Shown: positions 40,553-48,987 of the stretch, one piece after another
Layout: every line of letters starts with the position of its first letter
Numbering within the stretch: the first letter of the stretch is position 1
Assembly: GCA_035501255.1 (NCBI GenBank)
Contig: DATJWM010000149.1
Span: 1 to 52,730, forward strand
Length of the DNA: 52,730 nt
Reading direction: 5' to 3'
Origin: JAFAZI01 sp035501255
Lineage (GTDB): Bacteria > Actinomycetota > Actinomycetes > JAFAQI01
Made by a program: the position numbers and the translations under genes
Notes under the pieces: generated by a model
What the model saw: the letters and a program-made list of their open reading frames with translations, nothing else
Databases searched by the model: none
Told to the model about the DNA's origin: nothing

Positions 40553-41758
40553 ATGAACAAGCGCGCGATGACGGTCACGCTCGCCGTCGTCGGGCTGGCG
40601 GCCGCAGCATGCGGCAGCGGCTCGTCGGGCGGGTCCACGCCGTCATCGGGCAGCACGACCACGACGATCGTCATTACCCCGACGTCATTCGACCGCTCAT
40701 TCTCGGCGATGGCGAAACTGGCTTCGCTCGCCTCTGCCGGGAAGGGCTCTGTCGGCGTGATCCTTCCGGACACCACGTCGTCGGCCCGTTACACCGAGTT
40801 CGATGCGCCGTACCTGCAGAAAGCCTTCACCCAGGCGGGCCTGTCGCCCTCCCAGATCAGCATCAAGAACGCCCAAGGCAGCGACAGCACGTTCATCACC
40901 GACGCTCAGGCGATGGTGACGAACGGCGCGTCCGTGCTGCTGATCGACCCGGAGAACGCGGGCACGGGCAAGCAGGTTGAGCAGTACGCCTCCCAGCACG
41001 GCGTCAAGGTCATCGACTACGACCGGATCACTGCCGGTTCCTACTACATCAGCTTCGACAACGTTCAGGTCGGCAAGTTGATCGGTCAGGGATTCGCTGC
41101 CTGCGCGTCGAAGTGGGGCGTCAGCAGCCCGCAGATCATCAAGATGGTCGGCGACCCGACGGACAACAACGCGACCCTGTTCGCACAGGGCTACGACTCG
41201 GTCATCTCGGCGAACCCGTCGTGGAAGGTCGTCGCCTCTCCGAAGGGCACCTGGGACCCGCCGACCGCGCTCACCGAGTTCGAGCAGGCGTACACCGCTC
41301 AGCCGAACGCCAACTCGGCGATCATCCCGAACGACGAGAACAACGCGCCGATCCTGAAGTACCTCGCGAACCACGGGATCAAGCCGCATACGTTCCCGAC
41401 GACCGGACAGGACGCGACCTCGGTCGGCCTGCAGAACATCCTCGCCGGGTACCAGTGCGGCACGGTCTACAAGCCGATCTACCTCGAGGCGCAGGCGGCC
41501 GCCGCGGTCGCCATGTTCCTCCGGGCGGGTCAGTCGCCGCCCTCCGCGCTGATTAACGGTCAGACGGCCAACCCGAACGCCGGTGGCCAGAAGATGCCGT
41601 CAGTGCTCTTGACGCCGGAGTGGGTCACCTCGACCAACATGGACAACACGGTGGTCAAGGATGGATTCGTGCCGTTCTCGGTCCTCTGCACCAACGCGAA
41701 AGCGTTGAACGGATCGAGCAACCTGCAGAACTGTAAGGCAGCAGGGATCAACGGCTAA
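40553..41758 (+). CDS. Sugar ABC transporter substrate-binding lipoprotein (xylose/ribose type)
   Basis: 401 residues from ATG 40553; TTG 40544 is an alternative, since GGAGG lies 5 nt before it. Lipoprotein signal: hydrophobic helix ending L-A-A-A-A-C-G-S-G. The mature part is a type I periplasmic binding fold of the XylF/RbsB class: V-G-V-I-L-P-D-T-T-S-S-A-R-Y, G-A-S-V-L-L-I-D-P-E-N-A, K-V-I-D-Y-D-R and T-G-Q-D-A-T. The D-R-I-T-A-G segment resembles xylose-binding proteins. It is anchored outside the membrane and delivers a monosaccharide or similar ligand to the permease. Substrate unproven. Confidence 0.9.
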   Translation: MNKRAMTVTLAVVGLAAAACGSGSSGGSTPSSGSTTTTIVITPTSFDRSFSAMAKLASLASAGKGSVGVILPDTTSSARYTEFDAPYLQKAFTQAGLSPSQISIKNAQGSDSTFITDAQAMVTNGASVLLIDPENAGTGKQVEQYASQHGVKVIDYDRITAGSYYISFDNVQVGKLIGQGFAACASKWGVSSPQIIKMVGDPTDNNATLFAQGYDSVISANPSWKVVASPKGTWDPPTALTEFEQAYTAQPNANSAIIPNDENNAPILKYLANHGIKPHTFPTTGQDATSVGLQNILAGYQCGTVYKPIYLEAQAAAAVAMFLRAGQSPPSALINGQTANPNAGGQKMPSVLLTPEWVTSTNMDNTVVKDGFVPFSVLCTNAKALNGSSNLQNCKAAGING

Positions 41759-41761
41759 CAG

Positions 41762-42577
41762 ATGGCTGGTGACGTTGTCACAGCAGAGGCCCGGTCGTTC
41801 GACCGGGCCTCTGCTACACCCTTGCTTCGGCTGTCGAAGATCGGCAAGAACTTCGGTCCGGTCCAGGCACTGATCGACGTCGATCTCGAGCTCTATGCCG
41901 GCGAGGTTCTCGCACTCGTAGGCGACAACGGAGCAGGCAAGTCGACCATGATCAAGGCGATCTCGGGCATCGGACCGGCGGACCACGGCCAGATTTTCTG
42001 GGAGGGCGAGGAGGTCCACGTCAAGGGTCCTCGCGACGCCGCCGCCTTGGGTGTCGCGACGATGTATCAGGACCTGGCCCTGTGCGACAACCTCGACATC
42101 GTCCAGAACATGTTCCTCGGTCGCGAGCGTGCGCCGCACGGATTCCTGGACGAGACGGCGATGGAGCTCGCGGCCAAAAAGACGCTAAGCGATCTGTCGG
42201 TGACGACCGTGAGGTCCATCCGCCAACCGGTCGGCTCGCTGTCGGGAGGTCAGCGACAGGCGGTTGCGGTGGCGCGAGCGGTCCTCGAGGAGGCCAAGCT
42301 CGTGATCATGGACGAGCCGACCGCCGCCCTCGGCGTCTCGCAGACCGCGATGGTGCTCAATCTCGTGAAGACGCTGAGCGACCAAGGCGTCGCCGTCCTG
42401 CTCATCTCCCACAACCTCGTCGACGTGTTCTCGGTGGCCGACCGGATCGCCGCCCTGTATCTAGGCCGGGTGGCGGGCACCTATCCCGCGTCCTCCCTCG
42501 ACACCCAACGCGCCGTCGAGTTGATCACAACGGGGGCGATGTCCGGGCCTCCCGTCACGCCGTCCGGGAAGGGCTGA
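41762..42577 (+). CDS. Sugar ABC transporter ATP-binding protein, single domain
   Basis: 271 residues from ATG 41762, 3 bp after the binding-protein stop. One NBD with Walker A G-D-N-G-A-G-K-S-T (54-62), LSGGQ (160-164), V-I-M-D-E-P (181-186) and His217. It is half the size of XylG/RbsA (about 500 aa, two NBDs), resembling FrcA-type ATPases. It therefore works as a homodimer, or could pair with the paralogous ABC domain of the upstream kinase. A non-conserved N-terminal 20 residues precede the domain. Confidence 0.93.
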   Translation: MAGDVVTAEARSFDRASATPLLRLSKIGKNFGPVQALIDVDLELYAGEVLALVGDNGAGKSTMIKAISGIGPADHGQIFWEGEEVHVKGPRDAAALGVATMYQDLALCDNLDIVQNMFLGRERAPHGFLDETAMELAAKKTLSDLSVTTVRSIRQPVGSLSGGQRQAVAVARAVLEEAKLVIMDEPTAALGVSQTAMVLNLVKTLSDQGVAVLLISHNLVDVFSVADRIAALYLGRVAGTYPASSLDTQRAVELITTGAMSGPPVTPSGKG

Positions 42578-42582
42578 AAGCG

Positions 42583-43884
42583 ATGTCGACGACGGAGCCT
42601 CCTCCGACTGTCGGGGAAGCCGCCGAGGCGGAGGAGCCCGCGAGCGATCAGCTGCCGGCCGGCAACGAACTTGTCGCGGACTCCCTCGGCGAGTACCTCT
42701 CCGGCCAGTGGAAGCGGATGAAGGCCGGCGAAAGCGGTGCGCTTCCGGTCGTCGTCGGCCTCCTGATCATCGTCATCATCTTCCAGGTCCAGAATTCGAA
42801 GTTCCTCTCGACCGGGAACCTCACCAACCTGATCGAGCAGGCCGGCGTGTTCGTCCTGCTCGGCATGGCCGAGGTCTTCGTGCTGTTGCTCGGGGAGATC
42901 GACCTGTCGACCGGCTTCGTCGCCGGTGTTGGTGCAGTGGTGACCGGCGAGCTGGCCACGACACCGCACAACGTCAACTGGTTCCTCGCGGTCCTCGCCG
43001 GGCTTGCGACCTGCGCGGTGATCGGCGTCATTCAGGGCTTGTTGATCACCCGGCTCGGACTGCCCTCCTTCATCGTGACCCTTGCCGGCCTGCTCGGCTG
43101 GTCCGGCTTCCTGCTCTGGCTCATCGAGAAGGACAAGAACGCGACCGGCGGAACGATCGCAGTGACGAACAACGTCCTCAACGATCTCGTCAACGGTTCG
43201 ATGTCCGCTGCTGCGGGCTGGATCACGATGATCGTCGCGGTGGGCTTGTACGGCGCAGTCAGCATCTATCAGACCCAGCGCCGTCGACGAAGCGGTCTGG
43301 TGACGCCACCGCTCGCACTGGTGCTGCTCAAGATCGCCGGTCTTGCGGGCGCCGGGATCATCCTCGTGCTGGTCTGCAACGCCAACCGCGGTTTCAACGG
43401 CACCCAACTGTTGGGCGTGCCGTGGATCGTTCCGATCCTGCTCGTGGTTCTCGTGATCTACTCCATCCTGCTCGGGCGGATGCCGTTCGGCCGGCACCTC
43501 TACGCCATCGGCGGCAATGCCGAGGCCGCGCGCCGGGCGGGCATCAGCCTCAACCGGGTGCGGCTGCTTGCCTTCATGCTGTGCAGCTTTACCGCTGGTC
43601 TCGCCGGGATGATCTATCTCTCCCAACTCGGCTCGATCTCCTCCGGGATCGCCGGTGGCAACCTCGTCCTGTACGCCGTCGCCGCCGCGGTCATCGGCGG
43701 GACGAGCCTGTTCGGCGGTCGCGGCAAGATGAGCCACGCCGTCATCGGGGGCTTCGTCATCACCACGATCTACAACGGCATGGGTCTGATCCAGATCGGG
43801 CCGGCCGGTCAGAGCATGGTGATCGCGCTCGTCCTTCTCGCCGCCGTCACCGTCGACTCGCTCGCCCGCCGCGGCCGCTCCTGA
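42583..43884 (+). CDS. Sugar ABC transporter permease (XylH-like)
   Basis: 433 residues from ATG 42583, 5 bp after the ATPase stop. A long Glu/Pro-rich N-terminal tail (about 1-45) is followed by about ten to twelve transmembrane segments of the BPD_transp_2 family. G-E-I-D-L-S-T-G-F-V-A-G and G-R-M-P-F-G-R-H-L-Y-A-I-G-G-N-A-E-A-A-R, with R-A-G-I, are the family and coupling-helix signatures. The segment with G-T-S-L-F-G-G-R-G is also typical. Last gene of the importer operon; the cytosolic tail is longer than usual and could be a docking site. Confidence 0.93.
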   Translation: MSTTEPPPTVGEAAEAEEPASDQLPAGNELVADSLGEYLSGQWKRMKAGESGALPVVVGLLIIVIIFQVQNSKFLSTGNLTNLIEQAGVFVLLGMAEVFVLLLGEIDLSTGFVAGVGAVVTGELATTPHNVNWFLAVLAGLATCAVIGVIQGLLITRLGLPSFIVTLAGLLGWSGFLLWLIEKDKNATGGTIAVTNNVLNDLVNGSMSAAAGWITMIVAVGLYGAVSIYQTQRRRRSGLVTPPLALVLLKIAGLAGAGIILVLVCNANRGFNGTQLLGVPWIVPILLVVLVIYSILLGRMPFGRHLYAIGGNAEAARRAGISLNRVRLLAFMLCSFTAGLAGMIYLSQLGSISSGIAGGNLVLYAVAAAVIGGTSLFGGRGKMSHAVIGGFVITTIYNGMGLIQIGPAGQSMVIALVLLAAVTVDSLARRGRS

Positions 43885-43889
43885 CGCGA

Positions 43890-43903
43890 CCGGATAATTC
43901 CGG
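43890..43903 (+). terminator. Short hairpin after the permease gene
   Basis: CCGGA, loop TAAT, TCCGG, six bases past the stop, followed by CATTTCG. The stem is short and the call weak. The rest of 43885-44050 holds another spaced inverted repeat (GCGAAAC 43936-43942, GTTTCGC 43961-43967) and the ribosome site of the next gene. Confidence 0.3.
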
Positions 43904-44050
43904 CATTTCGTCCGATCTGGCGGCCAGGTGGCGGAGCGAAACCGTCGGGTCATCGCGGTAGTTTCGCGCTGCAAGGAATAGCGGACGGGGTCTGTGCGTC
44001 ATGACAAGATGGGATGCCTGTCCGGCGCTGGGCTGCGAGAGGAGCGCGCG

Positions 44051-44905
44051 ATGTCACACGACCTCGAACTCGCCGCGCACCTGATGGACGAAGCGCCGCA
44101 CTATCGCGCGAGCCCGAGCGTCCTCGACCGGTTGCGCGCCCGACGCAAGACCTGGTTGGCGATCCGCGGGCTGCGCGAGATCGTCGTGATCGGCGCGGTC
44201 TACGTGCTCTACGACCTCACCCGCTACGTCATCGCCGGTGACCATTACCGCGCCGTGGTCAATGCGCGAAGCCTGATCGCCTGGGAAAGCTCCTGGCACC
44301 TCGACCCCGAGCACTACCTCAACACGGTGTTCTCGGCGCACGTCGTGCTTGGGCTGCCCGCTGACTACATCTACGCCACGATGCACTACATCATCACTCC
44401 GGCGGTGCTGATCTGGCTCTGGCGCCGCTATCCGGAGTCCTACGGTCCGGCACGAACGGTCCTCATCGTGACGACCGTGATCGGGCTGGTCGGGTTCAGC
44501 ACCTTCCCGGTCGCGCCGCCGCGACTGTTCGGCGGCTACATCGACACGATGGCGAAGTTCTCGCACTACGGCTGGTGGAGCACCGCCGGCAGCGCACCGC
44601 GCGGGCTGGGCAGCGACACCAACCAGTACGCCGCATTCCCGTCCCTGCACGTCGGGTGGGCGTTGTGGGCCGGCTGGCAGCTCTACCGCCATGGCCAGCA
44701 TCGCCTCACCCGACTCGCCGGGATCGCTTACCCGATCCTCACCGCCGTGGTGGTCGTGGCCACCGGTAACCACTACCTCATCGACGTCTTCGCAGGGGTC
44801 GCCGTTGTCGGTCTCGGCGCGCTGGGCGGCTGGTTGATCACCACCACCGTCGGCGGGCGCAACAGACCGTCGTCCTCGGCGTCCGGCCCGCCCGCTCCTG
44901 CCTGA
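44051..44905 (+). CDS. PAP2-superfamily membrane protein (inositol phosphotransferase-like)
   Basis: 284 residues from ATG 44051, with GAGAGGAG upstream. Five to six transmembrane helices. PAP2 catalytic pieces: F-P-S-L-H-V-G-W-A (about 200) and G-N-H-Y-L-I-D-V-F-A-G (about 245), each with the conserved histidine; the K-x6-R-P motif is not evident, as in the PAP2_3/Aur1-like branch. These enzymes transfer or hydrolyse phosphate on lipids at the membrane. Substrate unknown. The PTS enzyme I gene follows 10 bp later. Confidence 0.85.
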   Translation: MSHDLELAAHLMDEAPHYRASPSVLDRLRARRKTWLAIRGLREIVVIGAVYVLYDLTRYVIAGDHYRAVVNARSLIAWESSWHLDPEHYLNTVFSAHVVLGLPADYIYATMHYIITPAVLIWLWRRYPESYGPARTVLIVTTVIGLVGFSTFPVAPPRLFGGYIDTMAKFSHYGWWSTAGSAPRGLGSDTNQYAAFPSLHVGWALWAGWQLYRHGQHRLTRLAGIAYPILTAVVVVATGNHYLIDVFAGVAVVGLGALGGWLITTTVGGRNRPSSSASGPPAPA

Positions 44906-44915
44906 GCCGCGGCGG

Positions 44916-46565
44916 ATGCCTTCGACGTACTCCGGGATCGGGGTCAGCAACGGCAGTGCCGTCGGACCGGTAGCTCGGGTGCACGGCCCGGTCCTGCCAC
45001 CGCGCGATGCCGCACCGATCGACACGGTCGCCGAGGCGGACCGGGCGCACGACGCACTCGACCAGGTCGCCGGTGAGTTGGCGGCGCTCGCGCAGCGCGC
45101 CGGCGCGTCGGGTGCGGTGCTGGTGCGGCAGGCCAGGATCGCTCGTGATCCGTCGCTGGCCGCGCTCGTGGCGCAGCTGGTCGGCAACGGCCGAGCCGCA
45201 CCGCGGGCCGCCTGGGAGGCATTCGGCGCCTACCGCGACATGCGAGCCGCCGACCCGATGCGTGCCGTCCCGGACCGGGTGGAGCTCGACGACATTCGCG
45301 ACCGGGTGGTGGCCCGGTTGCTGGGCGAGCCGCCTCCCGGGATCCCCGATCCCGGCACTCCGTTCGTTCTGGTGGCGCGTGACCTCTCACCCGCGGTGAC
45401 GGCCGGGCTCGACCCCCACCGCGTGCTGGCGATCGTCACTGAACGCGGCGGTCCGACGAGTCACACCGCCGTGCTCGCGAAGGCGCTCGGCATTCCGGCC
45501 GTCGTTGCGTGTCCTGGGGTCGCCTCCCTTCGCAGCGGTCAGCGCGTGCTCGTTGACGGCGCCGGCGGTCATGTCACCGCCGACCCGGATCCTCAGACCG
45601 TCGCAGCGGTGACCTCCGGAGGCAGCGGTGCGGCCGTGACCCCTGACGATCGTGGACCCGGACGGACCAAAGACGGTCGGCCGGTCCAGATGCTTGCAGC
45701 GGTCGGCGGGACCGCCGACGTCGCGGAGGCGATCGAAGCGGGAGCCGAGGGGATCGGAGTGTTCCGGACCGAGTTCGCCTTCCTCGACCGGATGGAACCG
45801 CCGAGCGTGACCGATCAGGCGGCCGCCTACCGGGAGGTGTTCGACGCCTTTCCTGATCAGCCCGTCACCGTCCGCACGCTGGACATCGGCGCGGACAAGC
45901 CGGCGGCGTACGTGCGCCTCGGCGATCAGCCGAACCCGGCGCTCGGCGTGCGCGGCCTCCGGGTGGCGCGCCGTCACCCGGACCTGCTCACCGACCAGCT
46001 CACCGCGATCGCCGGCGCCACCCGCGGCAGCCGGGCCGCGGTACGGGTGATGGCCCCGATGGTCGCGACCGCAGCCGAAGCCGCCTGGTTTGCCGCCCAG
46101 GCACATCAGGCGGGGGTCGCGACGACCGGAGTGATGGTCGAGATCCCGGCCGCCGCCTTGCGGGCAGGTGATCTGCTGCGGGTGGTCGACTTCGTGTCGG
46201 TCGGCAGCAACGATCTCGCCCAGTACGCCTTCGCCTCCGACCGCGCCGACGGTGAGCTCTCCGACCTGCTCGATCCCTGGCAGCCGGCATTTCTCGACCT
46301 GGTGGCGACGGTACTGCGAGCAGGTGGGATCGCCGGTCGGCCGGTGACGGTCTGCGGGGAGGCGCCGAGCGATCCCCTGCTCGCACTCGTCTTCGTCGGG
46401 CTCGGCGCGGCCGGGTTGTCGATGACCCCGCGCGCCCTGCCGGACGTCCGGATGACGATCGCGCGGCACACCTTCGACGAGTGCGTCAACCTCGCCTCGC
46501 TCGCACTGTCCGCGGACGGTCCGAGCGAAGCGCGCGCGAAGGTTCGGGACGCGCTCGACCGCTGA
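44916..46565 (+). CDS. ptsP: Phosphoenolpyruvate-protein phosphotransferase (PTS enzyme I)
   Basis: 549 residues from ATG 44916. The phosphohistidine domain has G-G-P-T-S-H183-T-A-V-L-A-K; the C-terminal PEP-binding barrel has G-I-G-V-F-R-T-E-F, V-R-T-L-D-I-G-A-D-K, R-G-L-R and catalytic Cys in V-T-V-C-G-E. It moves phosphate from PEP to HPr. It is slightly shorter than E. coli EI (575). The N-terminal HPr-docking part is Ala/Arg-rich and divergent. No ptsH or EII gene is in the window. Confidence 0.92.
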   Translation: MPSTYSGIGVSNGSAVGPVARVHGPVLPPRDAAPIDTVAEADRAHDALDQVAGELAALAQRAGASGAVLVRQARIARDPSLAALVAQLVGNGRAAPRAAWEAFGAYRDMRAADPMRAVPDRVELDDIRDRVVARLLGEPPPGIPDPGTPFVLVARDLSPAVTAGLDPHRVLAIVTERGGPTSHTAVLAKALGIPAVVACPGVASLRSGQRVLVDGAGGHVTADPDPQTVAAVTSGGSGAAVTPDDRGPGRTKDGRPVQMLAAVGGTADVAEAIEAGAEGIGVFRTEFAFLDRMEPPSVTDQAAAYREVFDAFPDQPVTVRTLDIGADKPAAYVRLGDQPNPALGVRGLRVARRHPDLLTDQLTAIAGATRGSRAAVRVMAPMVATAAEAAWFAAQAHQAGVATTGVMVEIPAAALRAGDLLRVVDFVSVGSNDLAQYAFASDRADGELSDLLDPWQPAFLDLVATVLRAGGIAGRPVTVCGEAPSDPLLALVFVGLGAAGLSMTPRALPDVRMTIARHTFDECVNLASLALSADGPSEARAKVRDALDR

Positions 46566-46575
46566 GGTGCTCAGC
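46561..46575. terminator. Symmetric hairpin spanning two convergent stop codons
   Basis: GCTGAG, loop GTG, CTCAGC. The left arm holds the TGA of ptsP and the right arm the TGA of the MFS gene on the other strand. A compact bidirectional stop; no T-run. Confidence 0.45.
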
Positions 46576-48268
46576 CGGGCGAGCCGCCGCTCGCCGATCC
46601 GCTCGCCGGGGCGGGCTCGAGTTGCTCGTGCGCAGGAGTCACCCACGGTCCCGGCTGGTCGTCGGCTGCGGGCGGCATGCCGAGCGCCTCGGCGACCTCG
46701 TCACCCTCAGGCGTCCCGTCGGTCGAACCGGCTCCGGTAACGGCGCGAAGGGGGATCTCCTTGAGGATCAGCGTCATCGCGAAGCTCAGCAACGCGAACG
46801 GTACGCCGACGAGGAAGACCACGTGCAACGCATCGCTGAAGGAGACCAGCAGTCCGTCACGCACGGCCGCCGGAAGGTGCTTGACCTGCGCCGGGTTCGC
46901 CGTGACCGACGAGCCGTGGAGCTGGTGCAGGGCCTCGGTCGGCAGGTGCTTGGTCAGATTTGCCGCGAGTCGGTTGTTGAAGATCGTGCCGAAGATCGCC
47001 ACCCCGATCGAGGCGCCGATCGAGCGGGAGAACGAGGACAGCGAGGTCGCCATGCCGAGGTCGGAGTAGGGCACCGCGTTTTGGGCGGCGATCAGCAGGA
47101 TCTGCATCGTCATCCCGAGCCCGAGCCCGAAGATGACCATGTAGATCGCGAGCTTCCAGTACGGCGTATCGAGGCCGAGCGTCGAGAACAGCAGGACGCC
47201 GACCGTGGCGAGGAACGTTCCGGCGACCGGAAAGCGCTTGTAGGTGCCGGTCGCCGTGACCCGACGTCCGCTGATGACCGCCATGACCAGGATCGAGGCC
47301 ATGATCGGGGCCAGTAGCAGGCCGGATGCGGTCGGCGAGACACCCCGGACGATCTGGAGGTACAGAGGCAGGAAGGTGAGGACGCCGAACATCATCAGGC
47401 CGAGCAGCCCGGCTGCGATCACCGGGCGCCGGAAGACCGGATTGGACAGGAAGTGCAGCGGAACGATCGGCTCCTCCGCGCGTCGTTCGACCCCGACGAA
47501 TGCGATCAGACCAGCGATCGAGACGAGCGCGAGCGCGATGATCGTGGGCGACCCCCACGCATATGTCGTGCCGCCCCACGTCAGCAGGAGGATGAGTGCG
47601 ACGACGGACACCGAGAGCACGGCCGTCCCGGCGTAGTCGATCTGGTGTTGGAGGCGCGTCAGTGACGACGGGAGGACGATCGCGACGACCACCAACGCGG
47701 CGATCCCGACGGGGAGGTTGATGTAGAAGATCCAGCGCCAGCTGAGGTTGTCGGTGAAGAATCCACCGATGAGCGGACCTGCGACGCTGGAAACGGCAAA
47801 GACCGCGCCGAGCAACCCGGAATAACGACCGCGGTCACGGGGCGGGACGACGTCGCCGATGATCGCCTGGGCGCCGACGAGCAGCCCGCCGCCACCGAGA
47901 CCCTGAATCGCCCGGAAGACGATCAGCTCGTTGAGATTCTGCGACAGCCCGGCGAGAGCCGAACCCACCAGGAAGATCGCGATCGCGGCTTGGAACAGGC
48001 GCTTGCGGCCGTAGAGGTCGCCGAGCTTGCCCCACAGTGGGGTCGAGACGGTCGAGGCCAACAGGTAGGAGGTGACCACCCAGGACAGGTGGTTCAGGCC
48101 GCCGAGGTCGCCGACGATCGTCGGCAGGGCCGTGGAGACGACGGTTTGGTCGAGGGACGCCAGCAGCATGCCCATCATCAGGCCGCTGAAGACCAGCATG
48201 ATCTGGCGGTGGGAGAGTCGGTGGCCGCTGGCGATCCTCGCCCCGGTCAGGTCGGCGTGTTCAGACAT
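46571..48268 (-). CDS. DHA2-family MFS drug exporter (EmrB/QacA type)
   Basis: 565 residues from ATG 48268, 14 predicted transmembrane segments. Motif A G-K-L-G-D-L-Y-G-R-K-R and the DHA2 signature L-D-x-T-V-V-S-T-A-L-P-T-I in helix 1 are present, plus R-A-I-Q-G-L-G-G-G and motif C-like V-A-G-P-L-I-G-G. An acidic/Pro-rich cytosolic C-terminus follows. Proton-coupled export of drugs or toxic compounds. The start lies 8 bp inside the preceding MarR gene, so the pair is one regulated operon. Confidence 0.93.
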   Translation of the reverse strand: MSEHADLTGARIASGHRLSHRQIMLVFSGLMMGMLLASLDQTVVSTALPTIVGDLGGLNHLSWVVTSYLLASTVSTPLWGKLGDLYGRKRLFQAAIAIFLVGSALAGLSQNLNELIVFRAIQGLGGGGLLVGAQAIIGDVVPPRDRGRYSGLLGAVFAVSSVAGPLIGGFFTDNLSWRWIFYINLPVGIAALVVVAIVLPSSLTRLQHQIDYAGTAVLSVSVVALILLLTWGGTTYAWGSPTIIALALVSIAGLIAFVGVERRAEEPIVPLHFLSNPVFRRPVIAAGLLGLMMFGVLTFLPLYLQIVRGVSPTASGLLLAPIMASILVMAVISGRRVTATGTYKRFPVAGTFLATVGVLLFSTLGLDTPYWKLAIYMVIFGLGLGMTMQILLIAAQNAVPYSDLGMATSLSSFSRSIGASIGVAIFGTIFNNRLAANLTKHLPTEALHQLHGSSVTANPAQVKHLPAAVRDGLLVSFSDALHVVFLVGVPFALLSFAMTLILKEIPLRAVTGAGSTDGTPEGDEVAEALGMPPAADDQPGPWVTPAHEQLEPAPASGSASGGSPG

Positions 48269-48752
48269 CGGTGGGGTGCCCCAGTTCTTCGGCAACGAGC
48301 TCGAGGCCCCGAACCAGCGCGCGTCGTTCAGCCGGACGCATCCGGTCGAGAGCACGCTGCACGGGGCGCAGACGGGTGTCGAGGACTGCATCCGCGAAAG
48401 CGCGCCGGGACTCGGCGATCTGCACCAGCGTCCGGCGGCGGTCGGACGGGTCCTCGACCCGCTCGACCAGTTCGGCGTCCTCGAGATCGGTGACCACCTG
48501 GCTCGCGGTCGCGAGCGAAACCCCGAGCCGGGCCGACAGGGTCGTGACGCTCATTCGCTCGTCGGCCACGATCTGCATCAGGGCGGCGATGTGGCGCGGC
48601 GCCGGCGCACCGGCGCTCCACTTGCCACCGGATCGGGGCTCGGAGGACACCGGTGTGCGCTCCATCCGCTTGAAGATCGTGCGCAGTGAGGCGAGCAGTT
48701 CGGCGGCGGTCGCAGCGGAGGTGCCGGCGGGCGTCGAGACGGCGGTGGTCAT
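48261..48752 (-). CDS. MarR family repressor of the drug exporter
   Basis: 163 residues from ATG 48752 (GTG 48758 would add two). Winged helix: M-S-V-T-T-L-S-A-R-L-G-V-S-L-A-T-A-S-Q-V and the wing V-E-D-P-S-D-R-R-R-T-L-V. First gene of the operon with the MFS exporter. A palindrome TTTGT-ACA-ACAAA lies 23 bp upstream of the start and is the likely autoregulatory operator. The inducer is probably a substrate of the exporter. Confidence 0.9.
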   Translation of the reverse strand: MTTAVSTPAGTSAATAAELLASLRTIFKRMERTPVSSEPRSGGKWSAGAPAPRHIAALMQIVADERMSVTTLSARLGVSLATASQVVTDLEDAELVERVEDPSDRRRTLVQIAESRRAFADAVLDTRLRPVQRALDRMRPAERRALVRGLELVAEELGHPTDV

Positions 48753-48775
48753 GGTCACTACGGTATCTCATTTGC

Positions 48776-48788
48776 TTTGTACAACAAA
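48776..48788. promoter_or_regulatory. Putative MarR operator
   Basis: TTTGT, centre ACA, ACAAA, with the inner palindrome TTGTACAA at 48777-48784. It lies upstream of the MarR-MFS operon in an AT-rich stretch. Confidence 0.55.
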
Positions 48789-48826
48789 ACTATTTTGAAG
48801 TGCCAACAGTTAGGTTGAGCGAACGA

Positions 48827-48842
48827 TGTGACGGGAATCACA
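48827..48842 (+). promoter_or_regulatory. CRP/GlxR-type binding site
   Basis: TGTGA-CGGGAA-TCACA, a perfect match to the TGTGA-N6-TCACA consensus of Crp/GlxR cAMP receptors. It is 146 bp upstream of the muramidase start and 75 bp upstream of the MarR start. A further dyad ACCGCT-GA-AGCGGT is at 48875-48888. Nothing else is seen in 48753-48987. Confidence 0.65.
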
Positions 48843-48987
48843 AGATCAACAACAAAAATCGGCCGAGGAACTCGACCGCTGAAGCGGTAAAGGCGGCGGC
48901 GTTGTGCGCCGTAGTCAGTGGGGAGTGCGTTAGATTGGCGCGCTCCAGCCCGCTTCCTCGATCTGCCCGGCCGGAGTGAGAGGCTTC

